DNA of 64,000 nucleotides from Streptomyces sp. NBC_00190 (GCF_036203305.1 NZ_CP108131.1:6138001-6202000); one strand, 5' to 3'. Numbered from the stretch's first letter, positions 29,173-37,890 are shown. Made by a program: numbers and translations. Notes: a model not told the origin generated them from the letters alone.

Positions 29173-30228
29173 TCAGGAGCTGCTGGAACAGCTGGAGCCG
29201 GACGAACTGCTGCAACTCGAACTGCTGCCGCCGCCACAGCTGGAACTGCTGCCCGAGCAACTGGAGCTGCTGCTTCCGGAGCAGCTGGAGCCGCTTCCCC
29301 CGCAGCTGCTGCCGGACGACCCGCAGCCCGATCCCGAGCCACAGCTCGAACCGCCCCCTCCGCTCCCGCCGCCGTCGCTCGCGGCGCACCAGACCACCGG
29401 CAGGACGTCGGCGGAGGACGTGTGCGAGGAGCCCGGGTCCGAGTGGTGCGGACGGGATCGCGACTGGGCCGCGGCCAGCCGGGTGCCGCGCGCGGCGGGC
29501 ACCAGCTGCCCGCGCAGGTACGGGTCCCGCAGGCCCCGCAGGCCGGACAACGCGGTCTGCGCCTGCGGGGTCCGGTCGTTCACGTAGCGCGCGCGGATGT
29601 CGCGCAGCGCCCGCTGCCCGGCCGGGGTGATCCGCGCTCTGGCCCGCGCCGCGCAGATCCCGCCCGCCACGATTCCGAGCAGCAGGACGGGCAGCACCTT
29701 GACGATGAACGGCACCTGCGTGCCGGGGTCGACGGCGAACCCGACGAAGGTGAGCGGCAGCGACACCGGCACGAGGAATCCGCACACCACGGCCTGGGTC
29801 AGGCCCCAGCGCCGCCATGTCCGCCCCCATCCGGGCGGCGAGAGCAGCCCGCGGGCGGCCAGCGCGTCCCCGGTCTCCTGGACGGCCGGGTCGAGCATGG
29901 CGGCGTAGCGCAGCTGGTAGAGCCATCCCGAGGGCGCGCCGCGGTGAGCCTGCAGGACCGCGCGCTCGGCGGGGTCGCCCGCCCGCGCCCCGGGGCTCAC
30001 GTGGACGATCCCGGGGCCGCCCATGATCAGCCGGCCGTCCCCGAGCATCGAGACGAGGGCGGTGTCCACGACGTTGCCGGGGCCGCCCGTCATGAACGCG
30101 GCCTCGGACAGGTCGTGGAGGACCGGCGCCGGTCCGGCCGGACGCGGCCGGGCCCGGCGCAGGCCGAGGAAGAGCAGGCCGCTGGAGGCGGCGACGGCGA
30201 TCCAGAGGGCGAGGGCGAGGAGGTTCAC
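29173..30228 (-). CDS. TIGR04222-type membrane protein with Ser/Gly/Cys repeat tail (candidate RiPP precursor)
   Basis: A 351-aa protein in two parts. Residues 1-275 resemble TIGR04222 proteins: one membrane helix at 3-21, a cytosolic part with [17 protein letters not shown] and [19 protein letters not shown], and two helices at about 141-163 and 174-195. Residues 282-351 are almost only Ser, Gly and Cys, with Cys at 281, 296, 302, 309, 316, 324, 331, 339 and 347, spaced 6-8 apart. It starts at a GTG overlapping the stop of the DUF692 gene by 4 nt, with GGGAGG before it. DUF692 enzymes modify Cys residues of ribosomal peptides, so the tail is the obvious substrate. That it is modified is inference; the fold and the repeats are plain. 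Confidence 0.82.
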   Translation of the reverse strand: MNLLALALWIAVAASSGLLFLGLRRARPRPAGPAPVLHDLSEAAFMTGGPGNVVDTALVSMLGDGRLIMGGPGIVHVSPGARAGDPAERAVLQAHRGAPSGWLYQLRYAAMLDPAVQETGDALAARGLLSPPGWGRTWRRWGLTQAVVCGFLVPVSLPLTFVGFAVDPGTQVPFIVKVLPVLLLGIVAGGICAARARARITPAGQRALRDIRARYVNDRTPQAQTALSGLRGLRDPYLRGQLVPAARGTRLAAAQSRSRPHHSDPGSSHTSSADVLPVVWCAASDGGGSGGGGSSCGSGSGCGSSGSSCGGSGSSCSGSSSSSCSGSSSSCGGGSSSSCSSSSGSSCSSSS

Positions 30229-31577
30229 GCGGCCCTCCCCACGAGGGCCCGGGCCCAGCGCGCCACCCGCCGGGGCGGCCGCGCCCCGGCCCGGTCGCGC
30301 CACCACGCCGTGAGCCGGCGCCGGGCGGCCGGGTCGGCCGGCAGGTCCTGGATCAGCAGGTGCTCGGCGAAGTCCAGCGCGTCCCGGCGGTATCCGCCGG
30401 TCATGGGACGGCCCTTGGCATAGGCGAGGAAGGCAGTGCGGTACGGCTCGTCACCGCCCAGGATCGAGGGCAGCTCCGGAGCCAGCCTGGCCACCACGTC
30501 GGCCCGCTTGGCGGCCAGTGCCCGGGCCTGCACCCGGATCCGCTGCCGGTCGAACCCCTCGGGCACGGGCGTTCCGGCCACCAGCGCCGACAGCAGCGCG
30601 GCCTGCCCGAGCCCTACGCGGGTACGCGCGGCCCCGTCGTCCCCGGCGGGGCGGGGATCCGGTGCGGCAACGGGCCGGTCGGGTGCTGCGGGTGCATCGG
30701 GTGCGGCGGGTGCGGCAGAGCCGACGGGGACGCCGGGGGCGGCGGGTGCCGTGGCCGCCGGGCCCGCCGTCAGTACCGCGCGGATCGCCGCCAGCTCGCC
30801 CGCCAGCTCCGGCTCCGGCGGGAAGTCGTCGTCCCGCTCCAGGAGGACGCCCGGCGGGTCCACCCGGGAGCGGAGCTCGGCGAGCACGTCGAGGACCAAC
30901 GGCGGCACCGGGTGGGCGTGCGTGTCGTGCCAGACACCGCCCCGTTCGACCCCGCCCGCCACGTGTACGTACGCCAGCGCCTCCAGCGGGATCGCGTCCA
31001 GCACGGCGGCCGGGTCCTCGCCCCGGTTGACCCGGTTGGTGTGCAGGTTGGCCACGTCGATGAGCAGCCGCACACCGGTCCGCTCGACCAGCTCCGTCAG
31101 GAACTGCCCCTCCGTCAGCTCCTCGCCCGGCCACGAGATCAGCGCGGCGATGTTCTCCAGCGCGAGCGGCACGGGCAGCGCGTCCTGCGCGATGCGTACG
31201 TTCTCGCACAGCACGTCCAGCGCGTCGCGCGTGCGCGGCACCGGCAGCAGGTGCCCGGCCTCCAGCGCGGGCGAGGAGGTGCGGACGAAGGCGATGTGCT
31301 CGGTGACGAGCGGCGCCCCCAGCGCCACCGCCCGTTCCCCGAGCGCCGTCAGCTTCGCCGGGTCGGGGCGATCGGCGCCGCCGAGGCCCAGCGAGACCCC
31401 GTGCGGCACGACGCGGGTGCCCCGCTCGCGCAGCCTCAGCAGAGCCTCGGGCAGGTGGCCCGGGCAGATGTTCTCGGCCACCACCTCGACCCAGTCCAGG
31501 CCGGGCAGCCGCTCGACGGCGTCCGCGATCTCCGGCCGCCAGCCGATGCCCACCCCCAGGTGTGCCATGGGCTTCAT
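30225..31577 (-). CDS. DUF692 multinuclear non-heme iron oxidase (MNIO) with C-terminal helical domain
   Basis: A 450-aa protein. Residues 5-270 are the DUF692 TIM barrel with the expected metal-site segments: E36 in [10 protein letters not shown]59 in [10 protein letters not shown]93/H94 in VTEHIAF, E141 in ALENIA, D174/N177 in [12 protein letters not shown]205 in YVHVAGG, D218/H220 in HDTHAHPVP and E248 in [10 protein letters not shown] Pro/Ala linker (about 273-313) joins a helical domain (318-410, [33 protein letters not shown]) that recalls the DUF2063-type partner proteins encoded beside other MNIO genes. Characterised relatives (MbnB, TglH and others) use iron and oxygen to modify peptide Cys. 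A 4-nt overlap couples it to the Cys-tail protein. ATG at 31577 follows GGGAGGGG. An ECF-type promoter lies 85 nt upstream. Confidence 0.9.
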   Translation of the reverse strand: MKPMAHLGVGIGWRPEIADAVERLPGLDWVEVVAENICPGHLPEALLRLRERGTRVVPHGVSLGLGGADRPDPAKLTALGERAVALGAPLVTEHIAFVRTSSPALEAGHLLPVPRTRDALDVLCENVRIAQDALPVPLALENIAALISWPGEELTEGQFLTELVERTGVRLLIDVANLHTNRVNRGEDPAAVLDAIPLEALAYVHVAGGVERGGVWHDTHAHPVPPLVLDVLAELRSRVDPPGVLLERDDDFPPEPELAGELAAIRAVLTAGPAATAPAAPGVPVGSAAPAAPDAPAAPDRPVAAPDPRPAGDDGAARTRVGLGQAALLSALVAGTPVPEGFDRQRIRVQARALAAKRADVVARLAPELPSILGGDEPYRTAFLAYAKGRPMTGGYRRDALDFAEHLLIQDLPADPAARRRLTAWWRDRAGARPPRRVARWARALVGRAA

Positions 31578-31661
31578 GTCTTTCGCCCCCCTCCCGGCGC
31601 ATCTCATCGCGCCGTGTGCCGAAGTGATGGCCCCGGCGGAGTCGAGCCAACCGCGAAGAGG

Positions 31662-31688
31662 GACGTTCAGAGCAACATTTGAGGTTCC
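31662..31688 (-). promoter_or_regulatory. ECF sigma-type promoter for the DUF692 operon
   Basis: Reading the minus strand, GGAACC (31688-31683), a 17-nt spacer and CGTC (31665-31662) match the general ECF consensus (GGAAC, N16-17, CGTC). It lies between the PTH2-like gene and DUF692 and predicts a leader of about 80 nt. It would make the operon stress-inducible. Confidence 0.55.
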
Positions 31689-31725
31689 GCCGGACCGGAG
31701 AAAGTCCGTCCGACCGGGAAGTCCG

Positions 31726-32478
31726 TCAGAGCCGGGCCCGCAGGGCCGGGTGGTCGGAGACCACCGTCGCGCTGCCGGGAGCGATCTCGGTGAAACCGGC
31801 ATCGCGGACGACCGGCAGCCCGCCGGTGCTCAGCTCCGCCCACCGCTCGCGCGGCGCCGTCCGTACGGCCAGTGCGAAACCGGACTCCTGCCAGGCGGCC
31901 CGCTCCGCGTCCGTCAGCTCCCACCACGCCAGTTGCGCGGCGTGCCCGGCCTGGGCCATCGCCTTGCCCGCCGACATGTCGAGATCGGGGTTGAGCCACA
32001 GCACGGGCAGGTCCGGCCCGGTGGCCGCGGTGACCGGCTCCGGGTCGTCCAGGTCGGTGCCCGACACCTGGAGCTTGGCGAGCTCCTTGGGCCAGCCGTC
32101 CAGGGGCACCGGCGGGAAGACCCGTACCTCCGAGGTGTCACCGTGCACCGTGACGCCGGGCAGGGTCTGCGCCTTGCGCCACTCCGCCCCGCGCGCCCGG
32201 CGGACCACCTTGCGGATCCGCGCGTCCTGCCAGTCGCGGACGGCCTCGGCCCACTCGCCCTCGCCCCGCGACCGCTCGTCGGTCAGCAGGACCAGCACCG
32301 CGCGGGCCGCCGTCTGAAGCGCGTCCGTCCGGGCGGGCGGCTCGGCCTTCTCGATCCGCACCACCAGCGGCAGGACGAACTGCGGGGCCTCGTCGCGCAG
32401 GACGTGCTCCTGCCGGAAGGGGCTGTCCGCCCCGACCGCGGGTACGCCGGTGGTGTCGTCGGTGTGCTGGCTGCTCAT
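31726..32478 (-). CDS. PTH2-like peptidyl-tRNA hydrolase family protein
   Basis: A 250-aa cytosolic protein. The C-terminal 120 residues resemble the PTH2 fold: [24 protein letters not shown] carries the Lys, Gln and His expected at the start of PTH2 helix 1, and [16 protein letters not shown] and [17 protein letters not shown] follow. The first 125 residues are an extra region ([24 protein letters not shown]). Bacterial PTH2-like proteins are little studied, so release of peptidyl-tRNA is only possible. It lies upstream of the MNIO gene on the same strand, but an intervening promoter suggests separate control. Confidence 0.7.
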   Translation of the reverse strand: MSSQHTDDTTGVPAVGADSPFRQEHVLRDEAPQFVLPLVVRIEKAEPPARTDALQTAARAVLVLLTDERSRGEGEWAEAVRDWQDARIRKVVRRARGAEWRKAQTLPGVTVHGDTSEVRVFPPVPLDGWPKELAKLQVSGTDLDDPEPVTAATGPDLPVLWLNPDLDMSAGKAMAQAGHAAQLAWWELTDAERAAWQESGFALAVRTAPRERWAELSTGGLPVVRDAGFTEIAPGSATVVSDHPALRARL

Positions 32479-32549
32479 CCCGCCAAGGATGCCAGGCTCC
32501 GCCTTCAGGATGATGCCCCGGGTGGGCGCTCCGGGTGAGGATCGGGGCC

Positions 32550-33224
32550 ATGAAGAGTGATCTTTTCGCGTCCGAGAACCTCGTCCAGGCAGCCGTCGCC
32601 CCCGGGATGACCCTGCAGAACGCCAAGTCCGTGAAGTACGCCGTCAACGGCGAGATGCTGGCCCGCCAGGGCTCGATGGTGGCCTTCCGCGGGAACCTCC
32701 AGTTCGAGCGCAAGGGTCAGGGCATAGGCGGCATGCTCAAGCGCGCCGTCACGGGCGAGGGCCTGGCGCTGATGTCCGTACGCGGCCAGGGCGAGGCCTG
32801 GTTCGCCCACGAGGCGGGCAACTGCTTCATCATCGACTTCGAGCCGGGCGACGCGCTGACCATCAACGGCCGCAACGTGCTCTGCTTCGACCCGACCCTG
32901 TCCTACGAGATCAAGATGGTGAAGGGCGCCGGCATGACCGGCGGCGGACTCTTCAACAGCGTCTTCACCGGCACCGGCAAGCTCGCCGTGGTCTGCGACG
33001 GCAACCCGATCATCATCCCGGTGACCCCGCAGGCCCCCGTGTACGTGGACACGGACGCGGTGGTCGGCTGGAGCGCCAAGCTGGAGACCGGCCTGCACCG
33101 CTCCCAGTCGGTCGGCTCGATGATCCGCGGCGGCTCCGGCGAGGCCGTCCAGCTGAAGCTGAGCGGCGAGGGCTTCGTCATCGTCCGGCCCAGCGAGGTG
33201 ACCGAAGTGGCGGCGGGACACTGA
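32550..33224 (+). CDS. AIM24 family protein
   Basis: A 224-aa protein of the AIM24/TRAP-like beta-barrel family (KYAVNGEMLARQGSMVAFRGNLQFERKG is the start of the fold; FIIDFEPGDALTINGRNVLCFDP lies in the middle). The function is unknown; no membrane helix is seen. ATG at 32550 is chosen because GAGG lies 9 nt upstream; GTG at 32535 is in frame. A broken ABC transporter ATPase gene follows directly, so the three genes may once have been one operon. Confidence 0.85.
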   Translation: MKSDLFASENLVQAAVAPGMTLQNAKSVKYAVNGEMLARQGSMVAFRGNLQFERKGQGIGGMLKRAVTGEGLALMSVRGQGEAWFAHEAGNCFIIDFEPGDALTINGRNVLCFDPTLSYEIKMVKGAGMTGGGLFNSVFTGTGKLAVVCDGNPIIIPVTPQAPVYVDTDAVVGWSAKLETGLHRSQSVGSMIRGGSGEAVQLKLSGEGFVIVRPSEVTEVAAGH

Positions 33225-33235
33225 AGCTGACCGCC

Positions 33236-34059
33236 GTGGGCCGCCGCTACGGACTGCGGCGGCCCTGGGTGCTGCGCGGGGTCGCACTGGACCTGCCGCC
33301 CGGCGCCCTGGTGCGCATCGAAGGCCGCAACGGCGGCGGCAAGTCCACCTGGCTGCGACTCGTGGCCGGGATCGACACCCCGACCGAGGGGCGGATCACC
33401 GGGCGCCCGCCCCGCACGGCGTACGTGCCCGAGCGCTTCCCGGCGGCGCTGCCGCTGACCGCGACGGCCTACCTGATTCACATGGGCCGCGTGCACGGGC
33501 TCGCGCGCGGCGGCGGACCGGGCTGCCGAGTGGCTGGAGCGGTTCGGGGCCGCCGCGTACGCGCACACTCCCCTGGCCGAACTCTCCAAGGGGAGCAGTC
33601 AGAAGGTGGCCGTCGCCCAGGCCCTGCTCGCCGAACCCGGGCTGCTCGTCCTCGACGTGGGGGTACCTCCCAGCGGTAGCTGGGGGAGCGTGGACCGGGC
33701 TCGACGCGCCGGCCCGCGCCGAGCTGGACCGGGCCGTCGCCGAGCGGACCGCCGCCGGAGGCACCGTGGTCTTCGTCGACCACGACCCCGCGCGGCTCGC
33801 CGGGGCGGCCGATGCGCACCACCGGATCGAGGGGGTCGCGCTGGTCCCCGTACGGGAACCCGTCCATGCGGGGCCGTACGTACGGATCGAGGCCGTCGGA
33901 CCGCCCGGCGCCGAACAGCCCCCCGGCCTGGCCGCCGAGCCCGCGCCCGGCGGCGGCGTGCGGCTGACCGTGCCCGCCGCCCGGTCCGACGCGGTGCTGC
34001 GCGAACTGCTCACCGCCCGCCCGTCCTGGCACATCCGCGATGTCCGGGAGTCGGCGTGA
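33236..34059 (+). pseudogene. ABC transporter ATP-binding protein, twice frameshifted
   Basis: All ATPase motifs are there but in three frames. Frame one gives LRGVALDLPPGALVRIEG and Walker A EGRNGGGKST. Near 33500-33515 an extra base in a CG-rich run shifts to the frame carrying AAEWLERFGAAAYAHTPLAELSKGSSQKVAVAQALLAEPGLLVLD (quoted here only as location 33520-33656; signature LSKGSSQ and Walker B LLVLD). Then 34 nt of palindromic repeat (33657-33690) replace about 6 nt and shift the frame again to WTGLDAPARAELDRA and the switch VFVDHDP. Upstream, CTG at 33221 (LKLTAVGRRYG) may be a mutated ATG start. Its C-terminal part and the permease gene downstream remain intact. Confidence 0.8.
33657..33690. 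repeat. double-hairpin palindromic repeat, copy A (inside the ABC ATPase)
   Basis: The unit contains GGGGGTACCTCCC followed by CCCAGC-GGTA-GCTGGG, two adjacent hairpins. It interrupts a Walker B region and shifts the reading frame. It shares the core TCCCCCAGC-N3-GCTGGG, on the minus strand, with copies B and C. Confidence 0.7.
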
Positions 34060-34697
34060 CCGGTCTGCTGCGCTACCAGGGCGCCCTACTGCTGCGCTCG
34101 CAGCGCTGGCTCGCGCCCGTGCTGCTGTACGCCGCCTTCGTGGCCGTCGGGGTGCGCCCGGGCGACCCGGTGCTCGACTCGCTGGGGTACGCGGCCGCGG
34201 CGCTGGTCCCGGTGGCCGCCTGGCTGGTGCGGGTCTGCGTGACCAACGAACCCGACGCCGCCCGTGACTGCGCCGCCGCCGCTGCCGGTCCGCTGCGGGT
34301 GCACGCGGCGGCCCTGCTCACCGCGCTGGGCGGTGCGCTGTTCGCAGGGGCGGCGGCCACCGCTGCGGTGCTGCTGATCGGCCGGAGGGAGCCCGGGGCG
34401 GGCCCGGCCGCGGCCGCCCTGGCCGGGGCCGCGGGCGTACTGGTGTGCGCCCTGACCGGGGTGGCCGTGGGCGCGCTGTGCAGCCGGCCGCTGCTGAGGG
34501 CTCCCGGTTACGCGGTCCCGGCGGCCGGCCTCGGCTGCCTGCTGGCCGTGGTCACCGCGGGCTCCCCGGCCCGCGTGGCGGTGACGGGGCTGGTCACGGG
34601 CTCGGCGCAGCCGGCGGCGGGCGCCCTGGCCGGGGCGCTGGCGCTGGCCTGCGCGGCGGGCGCCCTGGCCTGCCGGGCCGCCGCGCGGCGGGGCTGA
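34056..34697 (+). CDS. ABC transporter permease-like membrane protein
   Basis: A 213-aa hydrophobic protein with about six membrane helices rich in Ala, Gly and Leu (APVLLYAAFVAVGV, AALLTALGGALFAGAA, GYAVPAAGLGCLLAVVTAG). It is probably the membrane subunit for the ATPase just upstream: its GTG start overlaps the ATPase stop by 4 nt (GTGA). Because that ATPase gene is broken, the exporter is probably inactive unless another ATPase substitutes. The substrate is unknown. Confidence 0.65.
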   Translation: MTGLLRYQGALLLRSQRWLAPVLLYAAFVAVGVRPGDPVLDSLGYAAAALVPVAAWLVRVCVTNEPDAARDCAAAAAGPLRVHAAALLTALGGALFAGAAATAAVLLIGRREPGAGPAAAALAGAAGVLVCALTGVAVGALCSRPLLRAPGYAVPAAGLGCLLAVVTAGSPARVAVTGLVTGSAQPAAGALAGALALACAAGALACRAAARRG

Positions 34698-34711
34698 GTA
34701 CGCTCGTGGGC

Positions 34712-34903
34712 ATGGACCAGCCCGAACAGGACGCGTCGTACTGCCCCGCCCCGGCGGCCCCGGTCGCCGCCGTGGCGGGGCCGCCGTACGCCGACTGCCT
34801 GGAGTGCGGCCGGCCCACCGAGTACGGGGTCGCGACCCCGGGCGTGGTGCTCTGCCCCGTGTGCGAATGGCAGGAAGCGCAGCGCACGGCCTGCTCCGGC
34901 TGA
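34712..34903 (+). CDS. small zinc-ribbon-like protein
   Basis: A 63-aa protein with two Cys pairs, CLECG and CPVC, spaced about 22 residues apart as in a zinc ribbon, between a Pro/Ala-rich N-terminus and a short tail with one more Cys. The start ATG at 34712 has no strong ribosome site. It starts 14 nt after the permease gene. The function is unknown. Confidence 0.55.
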   Translation: MDQPEQDASYCPAPAAPVAAVAGPPYADCLECGRPTEYGVATPGVVLCPVCEWQEAQRTACSG

Positions 34904-34912
34904 ATCCGGCGG

Positions 34913-35818
34913 CTACTTCCCGATCAGCTCGGAGACCTTCACGAAGCGGTAGCCGCGCTTGCGCAGCTCCGGGACGACCTTCCGGACGGCCTCCTCGGTG
35001 ACCGGCGCCGCGCTGCGCGTGCAGTGCATGACCACCACCGAGCCGGGCTTCACGCCCGCGAGCACCTGCTCGGCCACCGCGGCCGGGTCCTTCGCGAAGG
35101 CGTCCCCGCTGACCACGTCCCACTGGACGGCCGTCACCTTGGCCGTGGACAGGGACCGCAGCGCCTGGTCGTCGTAGCATCCACCGGGGAAGCGGAAGTA
35201 GGGGACGGTGTTGACCGCCCCCGCCTTGTGGAAGGCGGCGAAGGCCCGGTCCACGTCGGCGCGGGCGGCGGCGCCGTCGAGCGCGGGCAGCCCGTAGCAG
35301 GGGGACTTGAAGGCGTAGTGGCTGTACGAGTGGTTCGCGATCTCGAAGTTCGCGTCCGTGCCGATGGACTTCGCCTGGTCCGGGTACTCCTCGGCCCAGC
35401 GGCCCGTCATGAAGATCGTCGACGGCACCTTCAGGGTGCGCAGCGTCGTGATCAGCTGGGGGTTGTCGAAGTGCTCCCCGTCCGCGGCGCGCGGCCCCTG
35501 ATCGGCGGTCATGTCGGCGTCGAAGGTCAGCGCCACGGTCTTGTCGCCGCTCTGCTTAGCCCGTTCGAACACCGGGGTCAGGCCGCCCGGGCCGGGTGCC
35601 AGGGTCGGGGCCTTGCCGGGTGCGCCGGGCTGCGGGGCGGCGGACGAGGACGGAGCGGAACCGGCCGCGGGCGGCGTGGCGGAGCCGGGTGAGGTCGCCG
35701 CGGGGGTGCCCAGACGGGCGGCACGGCCGGCGTCCGGGGTGTCGGCGCCGCCCCCGCAACCCGCGAGGGCGGCACTGAGGACGGCTACGGCCGCCACTTT
35801 GCGCACAGAATTGGTCAC
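34913..35818 (-). CDS. polysaccharide deacetylase lipoprotein
   Basis: A 301-aa exported lipoprotein: signal MTNSVRKVAAVAVL, lipobox ALAGC (Cys about residue 21), a Ser/Pro/Ala linker to about residue 85, then a NodB domain. Motif 1 reads TFDADM (TFDDG in classical members), motif 2 is HSYSH and motif 3 RFPGGCYD. The metal-binding Asp/His/His set is therefore plausible. It should remove acetyl groups from an envelope or extracellular polysaccharide. A TATATT sits about 10 nt before the GTG start, so the transcript may be almost leaderless. Confidence 0.88.
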   Translation of the reverse strand: MTNSVRKVAAVAVLSAALAGCGGGADTPDAGRAARLGTPAATSPGSATPPAAGSAPSSSAAPQPGAPGKAPTLAPGPGGLTPVFERAKQSGDKTVALTFDADMTADQGPRAADGEHFDNPQLITTLRTLKVPSTIFMTGRWAEEYPDQAKSIGTDANFEIANHSYSHYAFKSPCYGLPALDGAAARADVDRAFAAFHKAGAVNTVPYFRFPGGCYDDQALRSLSTAKVTAVQWDVVSGDAFAKDPAAVAEQVLAGVKPGSVVVMHCTRSAAPVTEEAVRKVVPELRKRGYRFVKVSELIGK

Positions 35819-35917
35819 ACAGGCAAAATATATGACTATCTGGAAAGTGGTCGTGCACGGCGCTCCTCTACGGCGAAGTCACCCTTCGGAGCATCGGATG
35901 CCTCAGCGGTCGCCAGG

Positions 35918-37273
35918 TCACTGCCACGGGCCGGTCACCGCGAACGTGGTCCCCGGGGCGTAGGCGTTGACGTACATCGTCCGCCCGTCGGGGGAGAAGG
36001 TGACCCCGGCGAACTCCCCCCACTCCGGGGCGCCCGGCCGCCCGATGTCCTCGGCGTTGCGGGCCACCGGATAGACCTCGCCGCCGACCGTCACGCCGAA
36101 AACGTACTGCGCCCCGCCGCCGTCCTCACACACCATCAGCCCGCCGTCCGGGGCCAGGCAGATGTTGTCGGGGGAGTCCCCGGGCAGCTGGACGTCGGTG
36201 GCCGGACCGAAGAGCACGTCCAGCCGGAGCCGGGCGCGCAGCGGGTCGTAGAACCACACCTGCCCGTGGTGGTCGGCGCCCGCGCCCTCGCGGGTACGGG
36301 CGTAGCTGGAGACGAAGTGGACGCCGGGCCGCTGCGCGGCGGCGCCCCAATAGCAGCCCTCCAGCTTCTGCGCGTGGGTGATCCCGCCCGGCCCGAAGTC
36401 CTGGAACCGGATCGCGGTCCCGGCCGCCGAGGGGTCCGGTACGGGGACCCACTCCACCGGGAACTCGGCCCCGGGCTCGTCCACCACCGCCAGGTCCGTC
36501 AGCCCCGGCACGCGCAGCGCCTCCAGGGCGCCGCCGGCCCGCAGCGAGCCGGTTCCGCCGAGGGGGCGGGCGGGCAGGAAGCGGTAGAACAGCCCGAACG
36601 GCTCGACGAAGGCGTCCTCGGTCTCGTACACGACCCCGCGGTACGGGTCCACGGCGACGGCTTCGTGCGCGAAGCGGCCCATCGCGGTGAGCGGGACCGG
36701 TCCGCTGCGGCGGGGGTCCGCGGGGTCCACCTCGAAGACGTAGCCGTGGTCCTTGGCGTAGCCCGAGGTGCCCGCGCGGTCCTCGGTCTCCTCGCAGCTC
36801 AGCCAGGTGTTCCAAGGGGTCCGGCCGCCCGCGCAGTTGACCGCCGTACCCGCGAGGGCGACCCGCTCGCCGGTCACCGCACCCGCCGGGTCGAGCTCCA
36901 GGACGGTGCAGCCGCCGAGGGCGTGCGGGTCGTAGGTGAGCCCGTCGACGGCGGGGACGCGCAAGGCGGCCGTGGTGCGGTTCTCGTGGTTGCGGACCAG
37001 CCGCACGCCGCCGCCGTCGGCGCCGAAGGCGGCCATGCCGTCGCAGTTGGCGGGGACGGCGCCCTCGCCGGAGCGCAGCCGGTCGCCCGCGCGGGAGAGC
37101 ACCCGGTAGGTGAACCCCGCGGGCAGGTCGAGCAGCCCGCGCGGATCGGGCAGGAGGGGCCCGTACCCCCGGGTCGGCCGGGCGGCGCCGGCCCGTCCGG
37201 TGAAGAGGGCGCCGAGCGCCCCGCTGAAGGCGATCCCGCCCGCGGCGAGCAGGCTGCGTCGGGTCACGGACAT
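35918..37273 (-). CDS. PhoX-like (DUF839) phosphatase, Tat-exported
   Basis: A 451-aa protein with a twin-arginine signal (SVTRRSLLAAGGIAFSG) and the PhoX/DUF839 beta-propeller. Family segments are VRNHENRTT, GGCTVLELDP, NCAGGRTPWNTWLSCEET, RFAHEAVAVDPYRGVVYETED and DNICLAPDGGLMVCEDG, with the acidic metal-binding residues of the Ca/Fe site. It is likely a secreted alkaline phosphatase-like enzyme for phosphate scavenging. ATG at 37273 follows GGGGAG by 7 nt. A palindromic repeat unit lies 31 nt upstream of the start. Confidence 0.88.
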   Translation of the reverse strand: MSVTRRSLLAAGGIAFSGALGALFTGRAGAARPTRGYGPLLPDPRGLLDLPAGFTYRVLSRAGDRLRSGEGAVPANCDGMAAFGADGGGVRLVRNHENRTTAALRVPAVDGLTYDPHALGGCTVLELDPAGAVTGERVALAGTAVNCAGGRTPWNTWLSCEETEDRAGTSGYAKDHGYVFEVDPADPRRSGPVPLTAMGRFAHEAVAVDPYRGVVYETEDAFVEPFGLFYRFLPARPLGGTGSLRAGGALEALRVPGLTDLAVVDEPGAEFPVEWVPVPDPSAAGTAIRFQDFGPGGITHAQKLEGCYWGAAAQRPGVHFVSSYARTREGAGADHHGQVWFYDPLRARLRLDVLFGPATDVQLPGDSPDNICLAPDGGLMVCEDGGGAQYVFGVTVGGEVYPVARNAEDIGRPGAPEWGEFAGVTFSPDGRTMYVNAYAPGTTFAVTGPWQ

Positions 37274-37303
37274 GGGCAACTCCCCGTGGCAGAACTGGAG
37301 ATG

Positions 37304-37338
37304 TCCCCCAGCTGCTGCTGGGGGTGGGTGCCCCCTTG
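37304..37338. repeat. double-hairpin palindromic repeat, copy B (intergenic)
   Basis: CCCCCAGC-TGCT-GCTGGGGG is followed by GGGGGT-GGGT-GCCCCC: the same two-hairpin layout as copies A and C. It lies between the OsmC and PhoX-like genes, where it could also act as a terminator for OsmC or sit in the PhoX leader. Confidence 0.65.
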
Positions 37339-37397
37339 GCCCGTGGTACCACGCGGCACGCTCCGGCGGGGGTGTGCCCCGCCGGAGCCGTGGCGGA

Positions 37398-37826
37398 TCA
37401 GACGAGCTTGGCGCTCAGGGTGATCGTCGTGCCCGTCAGGGCCTGGCTGACCGGGCAGTTCTTCTTCGCGTCCTCGGCGGCGGCGACGAAGGCGTCGCTG
37501 TCCAGGCCCGGGACCTCGCCCTCGGTGGTGAGGTGGATGCCGGTGATGCCCTTGCCGGGTACGAAGGTGACCGCGGCCGAGGTGGTCAGCTTGGCCGGCG
37601 GGTTGCCGGCCTTGGCCAGTACGTTCGAGAAGGCCATGTTGAAGCAGCTGGAGTGCGCGGCGGCGATGAGCTCCTCCGGGCTGGTCCGCCCGTTCGCCGC
37701 CTCGTCGGTGCGCGCGGGCCAGGAGACGGGGTAGTTGCCGAGGCCGGACGAGTCGAGGGTGACGACGCCCTTGCCCTGGAGCAGGTCGCCTTCCCAGACG
37801 GCGTGTGCGTTGCGTGTGGCGGCCAT
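37398..37826 (-). CDS. OsmC-family peroxiredoxin
   Basis: A 142-aa protein of the OsmC subfamily, which reduces organic hydroperoxides with two Cys. The peroxidatic Cys is in AAHSSCFNMAFS (about residue 61) and the resolving Cys in AKKNCPVSQAL (about residue 125). The N-terminal strand region is typical (ATRNAHAVWEGDLLQGKG). Length matches the family. It lies 64 nt downstream of the PhoX repeat region and upstream of zapE on the same strand, with a hairpin between zapE and itself. Confidence 0.93.
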   Translation of the reverse strand: MAATRNAHAVWEGDLLQGKGVVTLDSSGLGNYPVSWPARTDEAANGRTSPEELIAAAHSSCFNMAFSNVLAKAGNPPAKLTTSAAVTFVPGKGITGIHLTTEGEVPGLDSDAFVAAAEDAKKNCPVSQALTGTTITLSAKLV

Positions 37827-37855
37827 GGTGGATCCCTTCGCAGAAGTGGAAACGA

Positions 37856-37879
37856 CCGGACACCCGCCAGGGTGCCCGG
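37856..37879 (-). terminator. terminator after the zapE-like gene
   Basis: On the minus strand CCGGGCACC pairs with GGTGTCCGG (9 pairs, one G-U), directly after the zapE stop and 30 nt before the OsmC start. Confidence 0.6.
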
Positions 37880-37890
37880 CGTGCCCAAAC

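Noticed and set aside
29173..29400. Ser/Gly/Cys tail as a non-coding trinucleotide repeat expansion or frame artefact
   Set aside because: The frame is continuous from the conserved TIGR04222-like part to the stop, the Cys spacing is regular, and alternate frames lack any conserved protein.
30650..30770. Ala/Pro repeats in the MNIO gene as a minisatellite of separate interest
   Set aside because: It encodes a flexible interdomain linker of a common Streptomyces type and does not show exact repeat units.
33490..33700. Programmed frameshifting in the ABC ATPase
   Set aside because: There are two shifts, one caused by a 34-nt repeat replacing conserved codons. There is no slippery heptamer or stop nearby that would make a controlled product.
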